A stretch of 26,443 nt of DNA from CAZITB01 sp964542055 (GTDB taxonomy: Bacteria > Planctomycetota > Phycisphaerae > Sedimentisphaerales > CAMDDF01), in the NCBI GenBank assembly GCA_964542055.1, contig CAZITB010000026.1:1-26443 (forward strand). The letters are read 5' to 3'. How positions within the stretch are numbered: position 1 is the stretch's first letter; the number at the start of each line of letters is the position of its first letter. The position numbers were made by a program, and so were the translations under genes. The notes under the pieces were generated by a model. It was not told the origin of the DNA and ran no database searches. It saw only the letters and a program-made list of their open reading frames with translations. This document shows, one piece after another, positions 9,601-16,438 of the stretch.

Positions 9601-9723
9601 AGCTTCGAAATCTTTATCGTAAACCATACCGCGAATACTTCCCGTTGGTTCTGCTCCAAACAGTGATACACAACAAAATAAAAGCAACAACGGAGATATA
9701 AAAACAATTCTACTGCTTACCAT
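6673..9723 (-). CDS. TonB-dependent outer-membrane receptor with N-terminal carboxypeptidase-regulatory-like domain
   Basis: 1016 residues, within the usual size range of large TonB-dependent receptors. Domain order: signal peptide (1-24); CarboxypepD_reg-like beta-sandwich (about 27-105, from GSIRGMVYD); a TonB-box candidate MEEFVVQD at 113-120; plug domain (about 131-243) with ATIRGLPDRYVNSQMNSV and the conserved DASGGAVNLVLK at its end; then the 22-strand barrel, finishing in a C-terminal Phe as needed for BAM-dependent insertion. It would import a ligand across the outer membrane using energy from the TonB/ExbB/ExbD operon upstream. The regulatory-like domain is typical of receptors for oligosaccharides or other large ligands, but the substrate is not readable. 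Its ATG overlaps the end of the TPR lipoprotein gene by 7 nt, so translation is probably coupled. Confidence 0.92.
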   Translation of the reverse strand: MVSSRIVFISPLLLLFCCVSLFGAEPTGSIRGMVYDKDFEAPMPSAKVTIAKTGQTIESGDEGNYILSEVEPGTYTLVFSKEGYVRQVKSDVVVSSGKMTEVDAWLSGDFTDMEEFVVQDVQLGTGTEAALLELRMESPALMDSVSADLMSQAGASDAASALKLVSGATVQDGKYATIRGLPDRYVNSQMNSVRLPTADSDKRAVQLDQFPSAVIESIQVTKTFTPDQQGDASGGAVNLVLKGIPDERVLSVSTGTSYNTQVEDADPFLSYEGGGVDKWGTETIDPQIDSLNQSWDGAIGVSPADAQTAYKWSVAMGDKFQLTDDIKVGGFGSFFYERDSSFYDNGKNDKYWVQGIDLRDGDSPYEMIPYYSGGNPTETSENDYMDWNTSLFDVTKASQSVQWGGLGAVGLETENHEINLLYMYTRDAVDKVTLAENIRGRESLHIYWPEIYPELDFNEPLPPDFNRNASPPLRNQTLEYTERTTETLQLSGNHKFDLPQLNLRNWFSFDRIEMDWMVARSESTLYQPDKRLFSAEWWPWPIGDGRYLSSPFGGDEGTSGWLYRSWKDISETSDQYYANWKLPFEQWSGDEGYFKFGIFNDQVSRTYEQDTYLNLGDSNWWAAGSWDEDWSQIWQDENHPIKEFPFDVGYDGQQNISAWYSMMDLPLNSYFNLIGGARFESTELSIVNHPDIGPSGDPSAKLYYWNWTDEGNLSINYANFNREDSDVDFKQTDVLPSIGFDYRPFEKFSVRGSYSQTVARQTFKELSPIAQQEYVGGDKFVGNPALQMSSLDNYDLRFDFTPYQGGLLSFSYFHKDVKNPIEYVQIDDGTHDFISVVNYPEGEIDGFEFEIRQQMGQFFDSLNGLSLGANATIIDSQVTLLDAQVQSMENYGAPAERVRNMTNAPEHLYNIFFTYDIRSLGTQLGLFYTVRGDTLIAGAGASAKGYVPDVYEKEYGTLNFSLSQKLGENWKLKFQAKNLFNPAIETYYKSDDIVGDVTKTSYKKGIEFSVSLGAKF

Positions 9724-10970
9724 GATTTGACCAGTTCCTCATGAATCTGGCATATTCTTGACCATAGCTGAGCATCAGGCTCAACCTCGCTAACAGCCAT
9801 AGAACAACATGTAGCACTAAGATCTTCGGCTCGAGGTCTGGGATTGGGATTTGCAACACCTTCTTCGATGACTTGCTTGTAAATAGTCAAAGCTGTATTG
9901 GGATCGCCCATTGCCTGATAAGCTTCAGCAAGTGGACGCAATGTTTGAGCTCTGTAGATATCTGTTATTTTGCTGCCGGTTTCATTGTACCGCTGATAAA
10001 GATCATCGGCTTGTTTACTAGCATTTTCCTTATCGCCTGATTTGTATTGCAGTTCTATAACTTTAGCAGAATATGGAATGTAGTTCTGCAGCGGCCATTG
10101 GTAATCTGATAACATTTTTTCAGCTTTGTCGATCAGCTCTGTTGTCTTGTTATTGTCAGATTTGTCAATTGCATATTCGGTTAGCTTTATAATAACATCC
10201 AAACGGATATTGACAGGTATTCTGTGTTTTTGAGCGATTGTCTCAATCTTCTGCTCTGCCAAATCGCGATTTTCTGCATCATCGTAATACTCGTTGAAAA
10301 GGCTCGCATAAGCATACAGGCTTTCTATGGTGATATCAAAATTCATAAGTGCAACTGCGTTATCGATTAACTCAACCTGTTGATCAAAAGACTTCTCACT
10401 CGATGAAAGATTTTCAACTTCTGCCATTTTGGTGGCATTTGGATCGTCTGTCATCTGGCTGTATATATCGGCTTTGCCGGAATTTCCAAGTAAGGTATAA
10501 GTTTGAGAGATTTTAGATTTAATCTTTTGATTTCGCCATTGACGGTTGTGGTCCATTTGTGCAATCTGTTCTGCCATTTCCAACCCTTTTTCTATGTGTT
10601 GCGCATCATGACCTTCTTGAGCAAGATAAAAAGCGATTTCAGCGTAACACAAACCTCTACGCCAGTTTTCAATTTGGTCGGCGTACTTTACTGCCCTTAC
10701 AGGTTGATCTAATTGCAGGCAGGTTTCTACAACAAGCTGCTGAGCTTTTGATCGATCCTTGATAAAGGGCTTTTCAGGTATATCATTAGCAACTTCTATT
10801 GCTTTATCCAGCAGTTTGATTTGATAATCAGCCAGTGGTTTGTCAGAAACAGGATGTGCTTTTTCAGTACTGGTTTCTTTAGCAGAATTTTTATTTGGGC
10901 AACCTGACAGTAACAATGTAAGTACAACTAACAGGATGCAATGCTTTGCTTTTGAAAGTACAAATTTCAT
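9717..10970 (-). CDS. TPR-like lipoprotein, coupled to the TonB-dependent receptor
   Basis: 417 residues. The signal segment ends in a lipobox, LLSG followed by Cys24, so it is predicted to be a lipoprotein. The remainder is alpha-helical with degenerate tetratricopeptide-type repeats, for example LAEAYQAMGDPNTALTIYKQ near the C-terminus and ELQYKSGDKENASKQADDLY before it. I recognise no catalytic motif. AAAGGA lies 7 nt before the ATG. The stop codon lies inside the first codons of the receptor gene (7-nt overlap), the hallmark of a tightly coupled pair. A similar logic applies to surface lipoproteins that partner with TonB-dependent receptors in other phyla (SusD in Bacteroidota, itself TPR-containing), but no homology to SusD is claimed. 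A receptor-associated binding or scaffolding role is inference. Confidence 0.75.
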   Translation of the reverse strand: MKFVLSKAKHCILLVVLTLLLSGCPNKNSAKETSTEKAHPVSDKPLADYQIKLLDKAIEVANDIPEKPFIKDRSKAQQLVVETCLQLDQPVRAVKYADQIENWRRGLCYAEIAFYLAQEGHDAQHIEKGLEMAEQIAQMDHNRQWRNQKIKSKISQTYTLLGNSGKADIYSQMTDDPNATKMAEVENLSSSEKSFDQQVELIDNAVALMNFDITIESLYAYASLFNEYYDDAENRDLAEQKIETIAQKHRIPVNIRLDVIIKLTEYAIDKSDNNKTTELIDKAEKMLSDYQWPLQNYIPYSAKVIELQYKSGDKENASKQADDLYQRYNETGSKITDIYRAQTLRPLAEAYQAMGDPNTALTIYKQVIEEGVANPNPRPRAEDLSATCCSMAVSEVEPDAQLWSRICQIHEELVKSW

Positions 10971-11062
10971 TTTAAATTCCTTTTTAATATATTTCTAACA
11001 TTCTGCCCAAAAGGTGGATTTCAATACTGATATACAATATTAAAGTTTATTTATGCGAGGAT

Positions 11063-11094
11063 GTTATCAGCGATATGTTTAAAAATGATTAGCG
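11063..11094 (-). promoter_or_regulatory. Promoter-like motif, copy A (TPR lipoprotein/receptor operon)
   Basis: On the minus strand the sequence CGC-TAATCAT is followed by 16 nt and GATAAC. The copy upstream of the DUF3450/TonB operon has the same CGCTAATCATTT and the same 16-nt spacing to GATAAA, and shares ACAT and CTGATAA at identical offsets. The GATAAC element lies about 93 nt before the ATG at 10970. The layout fits a -35/-10 promoter for a dedicated sigma factor. The arms TAATCA and TGATAA also form an imperfect inverted repeat, so an operator is an alternative. Confidence 0.5.
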
Positions 11095-11130
11095 TAAGGT
11101 TATGAAATTATTAACAATTGCAAATAATTA

Positions 11131-11168
11131 AAAGAAAAAAAGGCAGAGTCGTAAAACCCTGCCTCTTT
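11131..11168 (-). terminator. Intrinsic terminator after the beta-helix protein gene
   Basis: Read on the minus strand, AAAGAGGCAG pairs with CTGCCTTTTT (10 bp, one G-T pair) around a 12-nt loop, and the sequence continues as TTCTTTT. It starts 23 nt after the stop codon of the gene at 11192-12982. It therefore separates that gene from the TPR lipoprotein/receptor operon downstream. Confidence 0.85.
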
Positions 11169-11191
11169 ATTATTAACTTCTTATAAAGTTA

Positions 11192-12982
11192 TTACTGCAG
11201 CCACTGTGAGCTGAAGCTTGCGAAGTCAACCAGGTCAACTGTACCGTCATAGTTGAAGTCAGCAGAACCTGCTTCTGAAGTCATTCCATAAGCGTAAGCA
11301 GCTGTCCATCCAGCCAACCAGTTTGTGGTTGAGAATCCACCTGCGGTAATACCTTCGGCAGGAAGAGGATTGATAAAGCTTACTGGCTCAACATGGTATC
11401 TGCCCTTAGTTGTTTCGTAGTTTACAGCTTCGCCGCGAACAAGTCTCTGAATCGGCAGAGTTGTAGCTTCAACAACGGTTGAGAAATCAACACTGTTGTT
11501 GGTTGCAAGATCCGACATTTCGCCACCGTTGCCTTTGTCATTGTAATAAACGCTGTTTGTGATCTGGCAGAGATTGCCGTCAAGATCGGTAGAGATGTAA
11601 GCTTCATAAAGATTTGCGAAGTCAATTCCACAACTAAGAGGATCACTTTCCGACATCAGTTTCCACTGGTTATAGCTTGTGGTCCAATGCTCATACCAGC
11701 TCAAAGTGCCATCAAGGCTGTCACTTCTAAAACTGCCTACTTTACCGTCATCACCACTTGCCGCGGTAGCATAACCGTTGTAACCGTTAGCACCGTCACC
11801 ATCAGCATTATCGAGTTGGATCAATTTGTCAATATCCATCCATATACAGTTATCATATTGAACGCGTGCATTGTCACGCCATGCTGTACCGGCGTCACTG
11901 CCTGCACCCGTAAATTCACCATATCCTCCCGCAAAATCATCGTACATATAGACGCTTCCGCCAGGCTGGCCAACAACTGTAACATTGCTGATTCTTGCGG
12001 TTGTAACAGGCTGAGAGTCTGAATCTTCAGCACCGTCAATTTCGAATGCGTTGTCACCCATGCCTGAACCTTGTGTGAATTTACCGCTGTAGCCCTGTAC
12101 AATCAAACCGAATTCAAGTGAACCGCGCCATCCTTCGTCACAGTCAAAGCTGTCGTCACCAATGTTCCAGATGTTTACATACTTCACATCTACTGTACCG
12201 CCCCAGATTTCGATACCATCGTCTTTGTTGTTCATGATTTCAACGTGATCAATCTCTGTAGCACGTCCGATACCACCCAGCGAAAGACCGTTAAGTTCTT
12301 TGTTTGGCTCAACGTCTCTTCCACCGTAACGGATAGAAAGGTGGCTGATAGAACCGCTGTCATCATTGTCATCTCCGCCACCGTAAAGAACCGGAGTATC
12401 ATCAGAACCGTCTGTGGCAAGACCTTCCATTTTCTTTTTGTTCATTGCACTTGGGCACTGGGTATTAGTAACTGTACCATCAGCAGGAGTTGTCCAGGTC
12501 TGAACATTGTTTTTGTAATGTGAACCTGAAAGGTAAGCGTTACCCATTACAGCAAGGCTTCCCCATTCATTACAAACAGGTCTCCAGGTACCTGTTTTAG
12601 GATCACCCATAACATTGATTGCTGTTACGTAACCGGTTGTAGCATCTCTGGTTACATCTGAACCTAGCCATGTAGCAACATCTTCTGCAGATGTCATGAT
12701 TACAGGTTCATCTTTTGTACCATTAACATAAATTTTCGCTCCCTGGCTAACTGCAAGACTACCAAGATCATCATAATAACTTGCAACTACAACGCCTGCT
12801 TCGATTGTCAAAGATGCTCCGGCTTTTACATAGATGTCACCAACAAGGTGGACTGGCGAATCACTTTTTTGCCATGTTGTATCAGTAGTGATATCACTGT
12901 CTACAACAAGGTTTGCTGCGTTTGAAGTGCCGATCACGGTTACTGCCGCGATAAGCAATGCCATTTTCAAACTTTTCATCAT
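11192..12982 (-). CDS. Exported right-handed beta-helix-like protein with dockerin-like tail
   Basis: 596 residues: a signal peptide (about 1-23, ending near SNAA), then a long Asp/Gly/Asn-rich beta region, and a C-terminal EF-hand-like tail, SADFNYDGTVDLVDFASF, followed by SSQWLQ. The segment DIYVKAGASLTIEAGVVV near residue 50 and the later ISHLSIRYGGRD, IDHVEIMNNKDDGIEIWGG and VKYVNIWNIGDDSFD are successive rungs typical of parallel beta-helices. Proteins opening with this pattern occur as secreted or surface proteins in Bacteroidota and Proteobacteria, often near TonB-dependent receptors. I see no catalytic residues that would make it a pectate-lyase-type enzyme. AAAGG sits 7 nt before the first ATG. 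It lies between the TonB operon and the receptor operon, so a surface adhesin or ligand-binding role in the same pathway is plausible but unproven. Confidence 0.75.
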   Translation of the reverse strand: MMKSLKMALLIAAVTVIGTSNAANLVVDSDITTDTTWQKSDSPVHLVGDIYVKAGASLTIEAGVVVASYYDDLGSLAVSQGAKIYVNGTKDEPVIMTSAEDVATWLGSDVTRDATTGYVTAINVMGDPKTGTWRPVCNEWGSLAVMGNAYLSGSHYKNNVQTWTTPADGTVTNTQCPSAMNKKKMEGLATDGSDDTPVLYGGGDDNDDSGSISHLSIRYGGRDVEPNKELNGLSLGGIGRATEIDHVEIMNNKDDGIEIWGGTVDVKYVNIWNIGDDSFDCDEGWRGSLEFGLIVQGYSGKFTQGSGMGDNAFEIDGAEDSDSQPVTTARISNVTVVGQPGGSVYMYDDFAGGYGEFTGAGSDAGTAWRDNARVQYDNCIWMDIDKLIQLDNADGDGANGYNGYATAASGDDGKVGSFRSDSLDGTLSWYEHWTTSYNQWKLMSESDPLSCGIDFANLYEAYISTDLDGNLCQITNSVYYNDKGNGGEMSDLATNNSVDFSTVVEATTLPIQRLVRGEAVNYETTKGRYHVEPVSFINPLPAEGITAGGFSTTNWLAGWTAAYAYGMTSEAGSADFNYDGTVDLVDFASFSSQWLQ

Positions 12983-13203
12983 AATATAACCTTTCTAAAG
13001 ATAATTTTCGAGGCATCTAAGATTCGGGCAACGCACCCTATTCCTAAACACCCTCCTCATATATTTTGTTAAAATCTAATTTTCCCACCGGCGCCAGGCG
13101 GAACTGCATCTAATAATGTTTTATGTTGGTGTAAGTTATAAAGTCATTATGTTAGATGATGATTAATTTGAGATTAGAATAACAATAATATTCTATAATC
13201 TTT
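12983..13203 (-). other. Intergenic region upstream of the beta-helix protein gene
   Basis: 221 bases with no coding frame. Besides the promoter-like motif listed separately, it holds one G+C-rich hairpin, with arms at 13082-13089 and 13097-13103 (GGTGGGAA pairing TTCCGCC with a bulge). It has no T-run behind it on the minus strand. It could be a weak terminator of the TonB operon or, if transcription starts at the motif near 13135, a structure in the 5' leader. Confidence 0.35.
13135..13165 (-). promoter_or_regulatory. Promoter-like motif, copy C (beta-helix protein gene), weaker
   Basis: On the minus strand TAATCAT (13159-13165) is followed after 5 nt by AACAT, as in copy A, and after 18 nt in total by TATAAC (13135-13140). 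The spacing is 2 nt longer than in copies A and B, and the upstream CGC is missing. It lies about 150 nt before the start codon at 12982. The match could be chance; its value is that it is the third receptor/TonB-related unit with the same elements. Confidence 0.3.
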
Positions 13204-14646
13204 TTATTTGGCGATTCTTTCAACCTGCTCCAAATATTTTTGCACGGTTTCACGAGGTTTTATCATCTGGGCACGACGCAGCAAAGGCAGAGCCTGGGCA
13301 TATTTGCCGCTTTTTACCATCAATTGAGCCAGTCGCACTTTTGCATCGGCCTCAAATTCCTCTATCGCAGCCGCTCTTTCGTACCAGAATTGGGCCTTTT
13401 CGACATTACCCTTGCGCTCGCTATTTTGACCCAGCAAAAGAATAGCTTCGCCATCGTGCGGATCGAGCTCAACTATCTGCTCAAGTACTGCTACTTCTTC
13501 TTCACCGGAACCGGCGGCAACCACTAGCCTTGCACGTAATTTCAAAAGGTCCTTACGATCTTCTTTAGAAAGTGAGTTGGCGTGCATACTTTCTATCTTC
13601 GAAATCAGTTCACTGGTTTCCTCAAGTGCTCCTCTTGCGATAAGAACTTTAGCATTACGAAGCGGCCTTTGAGGCTTGTGATCGGGTTTAACATCCATAG
13701 CACGCATATAAGACTCAGCCGCCATTTCAAACAATTCTTCATTGACATAGATATCCCCAAGCATATTGAGACTTTCAAAAGTCGATTGACCCATCTGGTC
13801 AACAAGCTCATAAATCTGGGCAGCTTCAAGAGGCTTATTAAGCCCAATAAAAGCATTAGCCTGAAGCAGCCACAAATCCGCACGGTCCGGGAACTGCTTT
13901 ATCAGAATATCACAAATCGCTGAAGATTCTGAGTATCTCTGCTGTTTAAAAAAACTCCGAGCAAGCCCCATCTTCCAGTCCAGCGTATCAGGATCAAGCA
14001 ATATCGCCATCCTGTAAGCAGATTCTGCCGCTAAAAAATTACCAACCGAAGAATATGAAAAACCAAGCAACCCATAAGTTACCGCACTATTATCACCAAG
14101 CTCAAGTGTTTTGGTCAAAGCGGGAACGGCCCTGTCAAAATAACCCTGACGAACATAAATAAGTGCAAGATTTTTCCACGCCCTCAGGAATTTAGGGTAC
14201 TTATCAACCGCCATTTTATAAACTATGATCGCTCTATCAAGTTCTTCCTGTTGGAAGTAAATGTTACCCAGTGTAAATTCAAACACCGCGCTGGCTGCAT
14301 CATTAGTATTCTTCTGCAATAGCTTGACCGCTTTATCCATTTCTTCAGCTGAAATATGTTCAAGAACTTCCTGCATCACTTCACGTTCATCTTCAGTTAC
14401 TCCCGGCTCAATTTCAGTCTCAGCCATATAACTCATAGCGAACTGCTTTCTAAACTGCGGATCGTTCCAAATTCTCACTTCAATCTTGTTATCCGGCTCT
14501 GTGGTCATCATCTTCGGTTCAGGCTTAACCTCTCTCGAATTGGCATTGATCGAATCATTGGCCAAATCCATCAGGTCTTTGTGTGCTATTTTCTGCGAAG
14601 CCGAGGCTGTAACCGCGGTTAACAAAATCATAAATAAAATTCTCAT
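13204..14646 (-). CDS. TPR protein of the TonB2-type operon
   Basis: 480 residues from the ATG at 14646. This start is chosen over the ATG at 14661 because GAAAGG lies 7 nt upstream of it and a clean signal peptide (MRILFMILLTAVTASAS) follows. The mature part is mainly tetratricopeptide repeats from about residue 115 to the end, for example FEFTLGNIYFQQEELDRAII, AWKNLALIYVRQGYFDRAVP and AILLLGQNSERKGNVEKAQF. It is therefore a periplasmic protein-binding solenoid. In the Vibrio TonB2 cluster and its relatives the last gene also encodes a TPR protein after tonB2, matching this position. It starts 23 nt after the tonB stop. An accessory or assembly role in the TonB complex is inferred from that conserved gene order. 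Confidence 0.85.
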   Translation of the reverse strand: MRILFMILLTAVTASASQKIAHKDLMDLANDSINANSREVKPEPKMMTTEPDNKIEVRIWNDPQFRKQFAMSYMAETEIEPGVTEDEREVMQEVLEHISAEEMDKAVKLLQKNTNDAASAVFEFTLGNIYFQQEELDRAIIVYKMAVDKYPKFLRAWKNLALIYVRQGYFDRAVPALTKTLELGDNSAVTYGLLGFSYSSVGNFLAAESAYRMAILLDPDTLDWKMGLARSFFKQQRYSESSAICDILIKQFPDRADLWLLQANAFIGLNKPLEAAQIYELVDQMGQSTFESLNMLGDIYVNEELFEMAAESYMRAMDVKPDHKPQRPLRNAKVLIARGALEETSELISKIESMHANSLSKEDRKDLLKLRARLVVAAGSGEEEVAVLEQIVELDPHDGEAILLLGQNSERKGNVEKAQFWYERAAAIEEFEADAKVRLAQLMVKSGKYAQALPLLRRAQMIKPRETVQKYLEQVERIAK

Positions 14647-14669
14647 TTTACTACCTTTCATATACTAGA

Positions 14670-15335
14670 TCATTTTGGAAATATGATCGGAACTCTCATA
14701 CGAAATCTTACAGATTTTCCACCTCTTTTGCCCGGTTCAAACTTCCATTTTTTAACCGCAGATAAAGCAGCGTTTTCAAATACCGGGTCGGAAGATGATT
14801 GAATTTTAGGTTCAACCACTCTTCCCTTTTGATCGACAATGAAAACAATATAAACCTTGCCAGGCGCCTTTTTGCGAATATCGTTAGTTAATACCGGGCC
14901 GGCTTGATAGATAACTCTTGGTTTTTGATCCAGATCAGCAAGCGAAAACAATGCATCTGAATCGCCGCCGCCCTGTACCACATTGTTAAGCTTAATACTG
15001 AAATCACCTTCCATCCAGCCACCACTGACACCGGGATTCAAAGCTAGCTCAAGCTGCGACAGATCAAGCGGCGGTGCCTCATCCGCTAATTGGGGGGGCT
15101 GTTCTTCCGGCTCAGGTTCTTCTTCGGGCTCGGGTTCCGGCGGTGGGTCCGGCGCTTCCAGTTTCGCAGTATCGACCGTCTGCAAAGTTAAATCCGTTGT
15201 CGGCGGTTTGTTCAATGTCTGCATCAAAGGCAATACCATAAAAAAAACAAGTGTAAGCCCAACCGAACCCGCAACTACTGCCAAACGGTGAAAAAGCTCT
15301 CTAAGCAACCAGAAAGATTTACGTTTTTTCCTCAC
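14670..15335 (-). CDS. tonB: TonB family energy transducer
   Basis: 221 residues with the full TonB architecture: a short basic cytoplasmic N-terminus, one membrane helix (about 18-38), a periplasmic Pro/Glu-rich spacer (about 58-90, PDPPPEPEPEEEPEPEEQPP) and a C-terminal TonB domain (about 130-221). Within that domain, GKVYIVFIVDQKGRVVEPKI and ALSAVKKWKFEPGKR match the family's GxVxVxFxVDxxGxVxxxxV and AxxAVxxWxFxPxxxxG pattern. It couples the ExbB/ExbD motor to TonB-dependent receptors such as the one at 6673-9723. The start is GTG; the nearby ATG at 15343 is out of frame and hits a stop at once, and an in-frame TAG (15351-15353, the exbD stop) lies just upstream. The short length is like TonB2 rather than E. 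coli TonB. Confidence 0.92.
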   Translation of the reverse strand: MRKKRKSFWLLRELFHRLAVVAGSVGLTLVFFMVLPLMQTLNKPPTTDLTLQTVDTAKLEAPDPPPEPEPEEEPEPEEQPPQLADEAPPLDLSQLELALNPGVSGGWMEGDFSIKLNNVVQGGGDSDALFSLADLDQKPRVIYQAGPVLTNDIRKKAPGKVYIVFIVDQKGRVVEPKIQSSSDPVFENAALSAVKKWKFEPGKRGGKSVRFRMRVPIIFPK

Positions 15336-15350
15336 TTTGACATTAGCCTT

Positions 15351-15755
15351 CTATTTACGAGTTGCAACACTGACTTTTAATGCTCCGGCTAATTTCGCCT
15401 CATCGATAACACGTACTAACATACCCGATTGGGCCGAGGTATCGGCTTGAACGATAACTGGTACATCTTCCTTTTGAAGCATTCTTTTCACCAAAGGTTG
15501 AATTCCGCTTATTCCTATTTCCCTGCCGCCGTAAACTACTTCACCTTTTTCGGTCAATGCTATCAAAATACTGGTCTTTTCCAGCTTGACCGAAGACGCC
15601 GCCTGCGGTTTATCCACTTCAATACCTGTCTCTTCCACGAACGTTGTGGTTACAATGAAAAAGATCAGCAGAATAAATACACAGTCCATAAGTGGTGAGA
15701 TATCTATTCCTGCTTCATTACTGTCATCCGATGAAATTTGACGAAATCGTCCCAT
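15351..15755 (-). CDS. exbD: ExbD family proton-channel subunit
   Basis: 134 residues, the usual ExbD size. A short cytoplasmic N-terminus leads into one membrane helix, ISPLMDCVFILLIFFIV (19-35). It contains the essential proton-carrying Asp (Asp24, equivalent to E. coli ExbD Asp25). A periplasmic ExbD/TolR fold follows, with IALTEKGEVVYGG and VPVIVQADTSAQSGMLVRVID. AGAGGA lies 6 nt before the ATG. It is placed 14 nt after exbB and 15 nt before tonB in the same operon. Together with ExbB it forms the proton-motive-force-driven stator that energises TonB. Confidence 0.95.
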   Translation of the reverse strand: MGRFRQISSDDSNEAGIDISPLMDCVFILLIFFIVTTTFVEETGIEVDKPQAASSVKLEKTSILIALTEKGEVVYGGREIGISGIQPLVKRMLQKEDVPVIVQADTSAQSGMLVRVIDEAKLAGALKVSVATRK

Positions 15756-15769
15756 GTATTTCCTCTATA

Positions 15770-16438
15770 CTAGTTATTAGCTCCGGTTCCAACGTGCAGT
15801 TTTTTATACTGTTTTTGTGTACATACCGTTTCAAGATGAGCCAGAAACGCTTTATATCTTTCGTGCTTGCGAACCATTTGATAATGGAAAAAAAGTCCCG
15901 GCAGTGCGATAACCAAGCCCGTCTCGGTCGTTACCAGTGCTTCTGAAATCCCTTCTGCTACCAGTCCCATGGTTTTATCACCGCCTGACCCGGATGCCAG
16001 TGCCGCAAAGGTTGAAAGCATACCCGTTACTGTTCCAAGCAATCCCAAAAGCGGAGCAGCGCTAACGCAGATTTTCATAACTCGCAAATCGCGTTCAAAA
16101 GGGTCAATTTCAGTTGCATGTAACTCCTCAAAAAATAACTTTGTATCTTCTAAAGTTTTTCCACCGGTTACAAAATTGAGTAATTCACCAATGGGCCCTT
16201 TTCTTTGATTGGGATGATCGATCCATTTCCGCCATTTTTTTTCACTGATCTTCATGAAACCTTTTTCTGATAGTCGCAAATGAACATGCATGCCAAGTGC
16301 AAACATGACAAACGCTATTATTGCAATAGCTATCATCGCCCAGCCCCCGGAAAGCCATATTTCAAACGCTTGCTCATACAACGAGGTAAACCATTGTCTG
16401 GCTTGCTGGAAATCGAAATTTGCAAATAAATCTGTCAT
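15770..16438 (-). CDS. exbB: ExbB family (MotA/TolQ/ExbB) proton-channel protein
   Basis: 222 residues with the three-helix ExbB layout: TM1 at about 33-55 (WAMIAIAIIAFVMFALG), a cytoplasmic loop, then TM2 and TM3 with the family signature CVSAAPLLGLLGTVTGMLSTF (about 127-147) and EGISEALVTTETGLVIALPGL. The start codon overlaps the preceding gene's stop as ATGA, so translation is coupled to the TtpC-like protein. As in TonB2 systems, two MotA/TolQ/ExbB proteins are encoded side by side; this short one is the regular channel subunit. Confidence 0.95.
   Translation of the reverse strand: MTDLFANFDFQQARQWFTSLYEQAFEIWLSGGWAMIAIAIIAFVMFALGMHVHLRLSEKGFMKISEKKWRKWIDHPNQRKGPIGELLNFVTGGKTLEDTKLFFEELHATEIDPFERDLRVMKICVSAAPLLGLLGTVTGMLSTFAALASGSGGDKTMGLVAEGISEALVTTETGLVIALPGLFFHYQMVRKHERYKAFLAHLETVCTQKQYKKLHVGTGANN

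Noticed and set aside
9717..10970. SusD identity for the TPR lipoprotein
   Set aside because: Position and TPR character are suggestive, but the length is shorter and I see no SusD sequence landmarks, so only an analogy is made.
11687..12523. Plus- and minus-strand frames of 62-111 codons inside the beta-helix protein gene
   Set aside because: Shadows of the regular Asp/Gly-rich coding sequence; none has its own start signal or family features.
14983..15291. Plus-strand Ser/Gly-rich 102-codon frame
   Set aside because: It is the complement of the Pro/Glu-rich spacer of TonB; its low complexity is a shadow of that repeat, and no start signal is seen.
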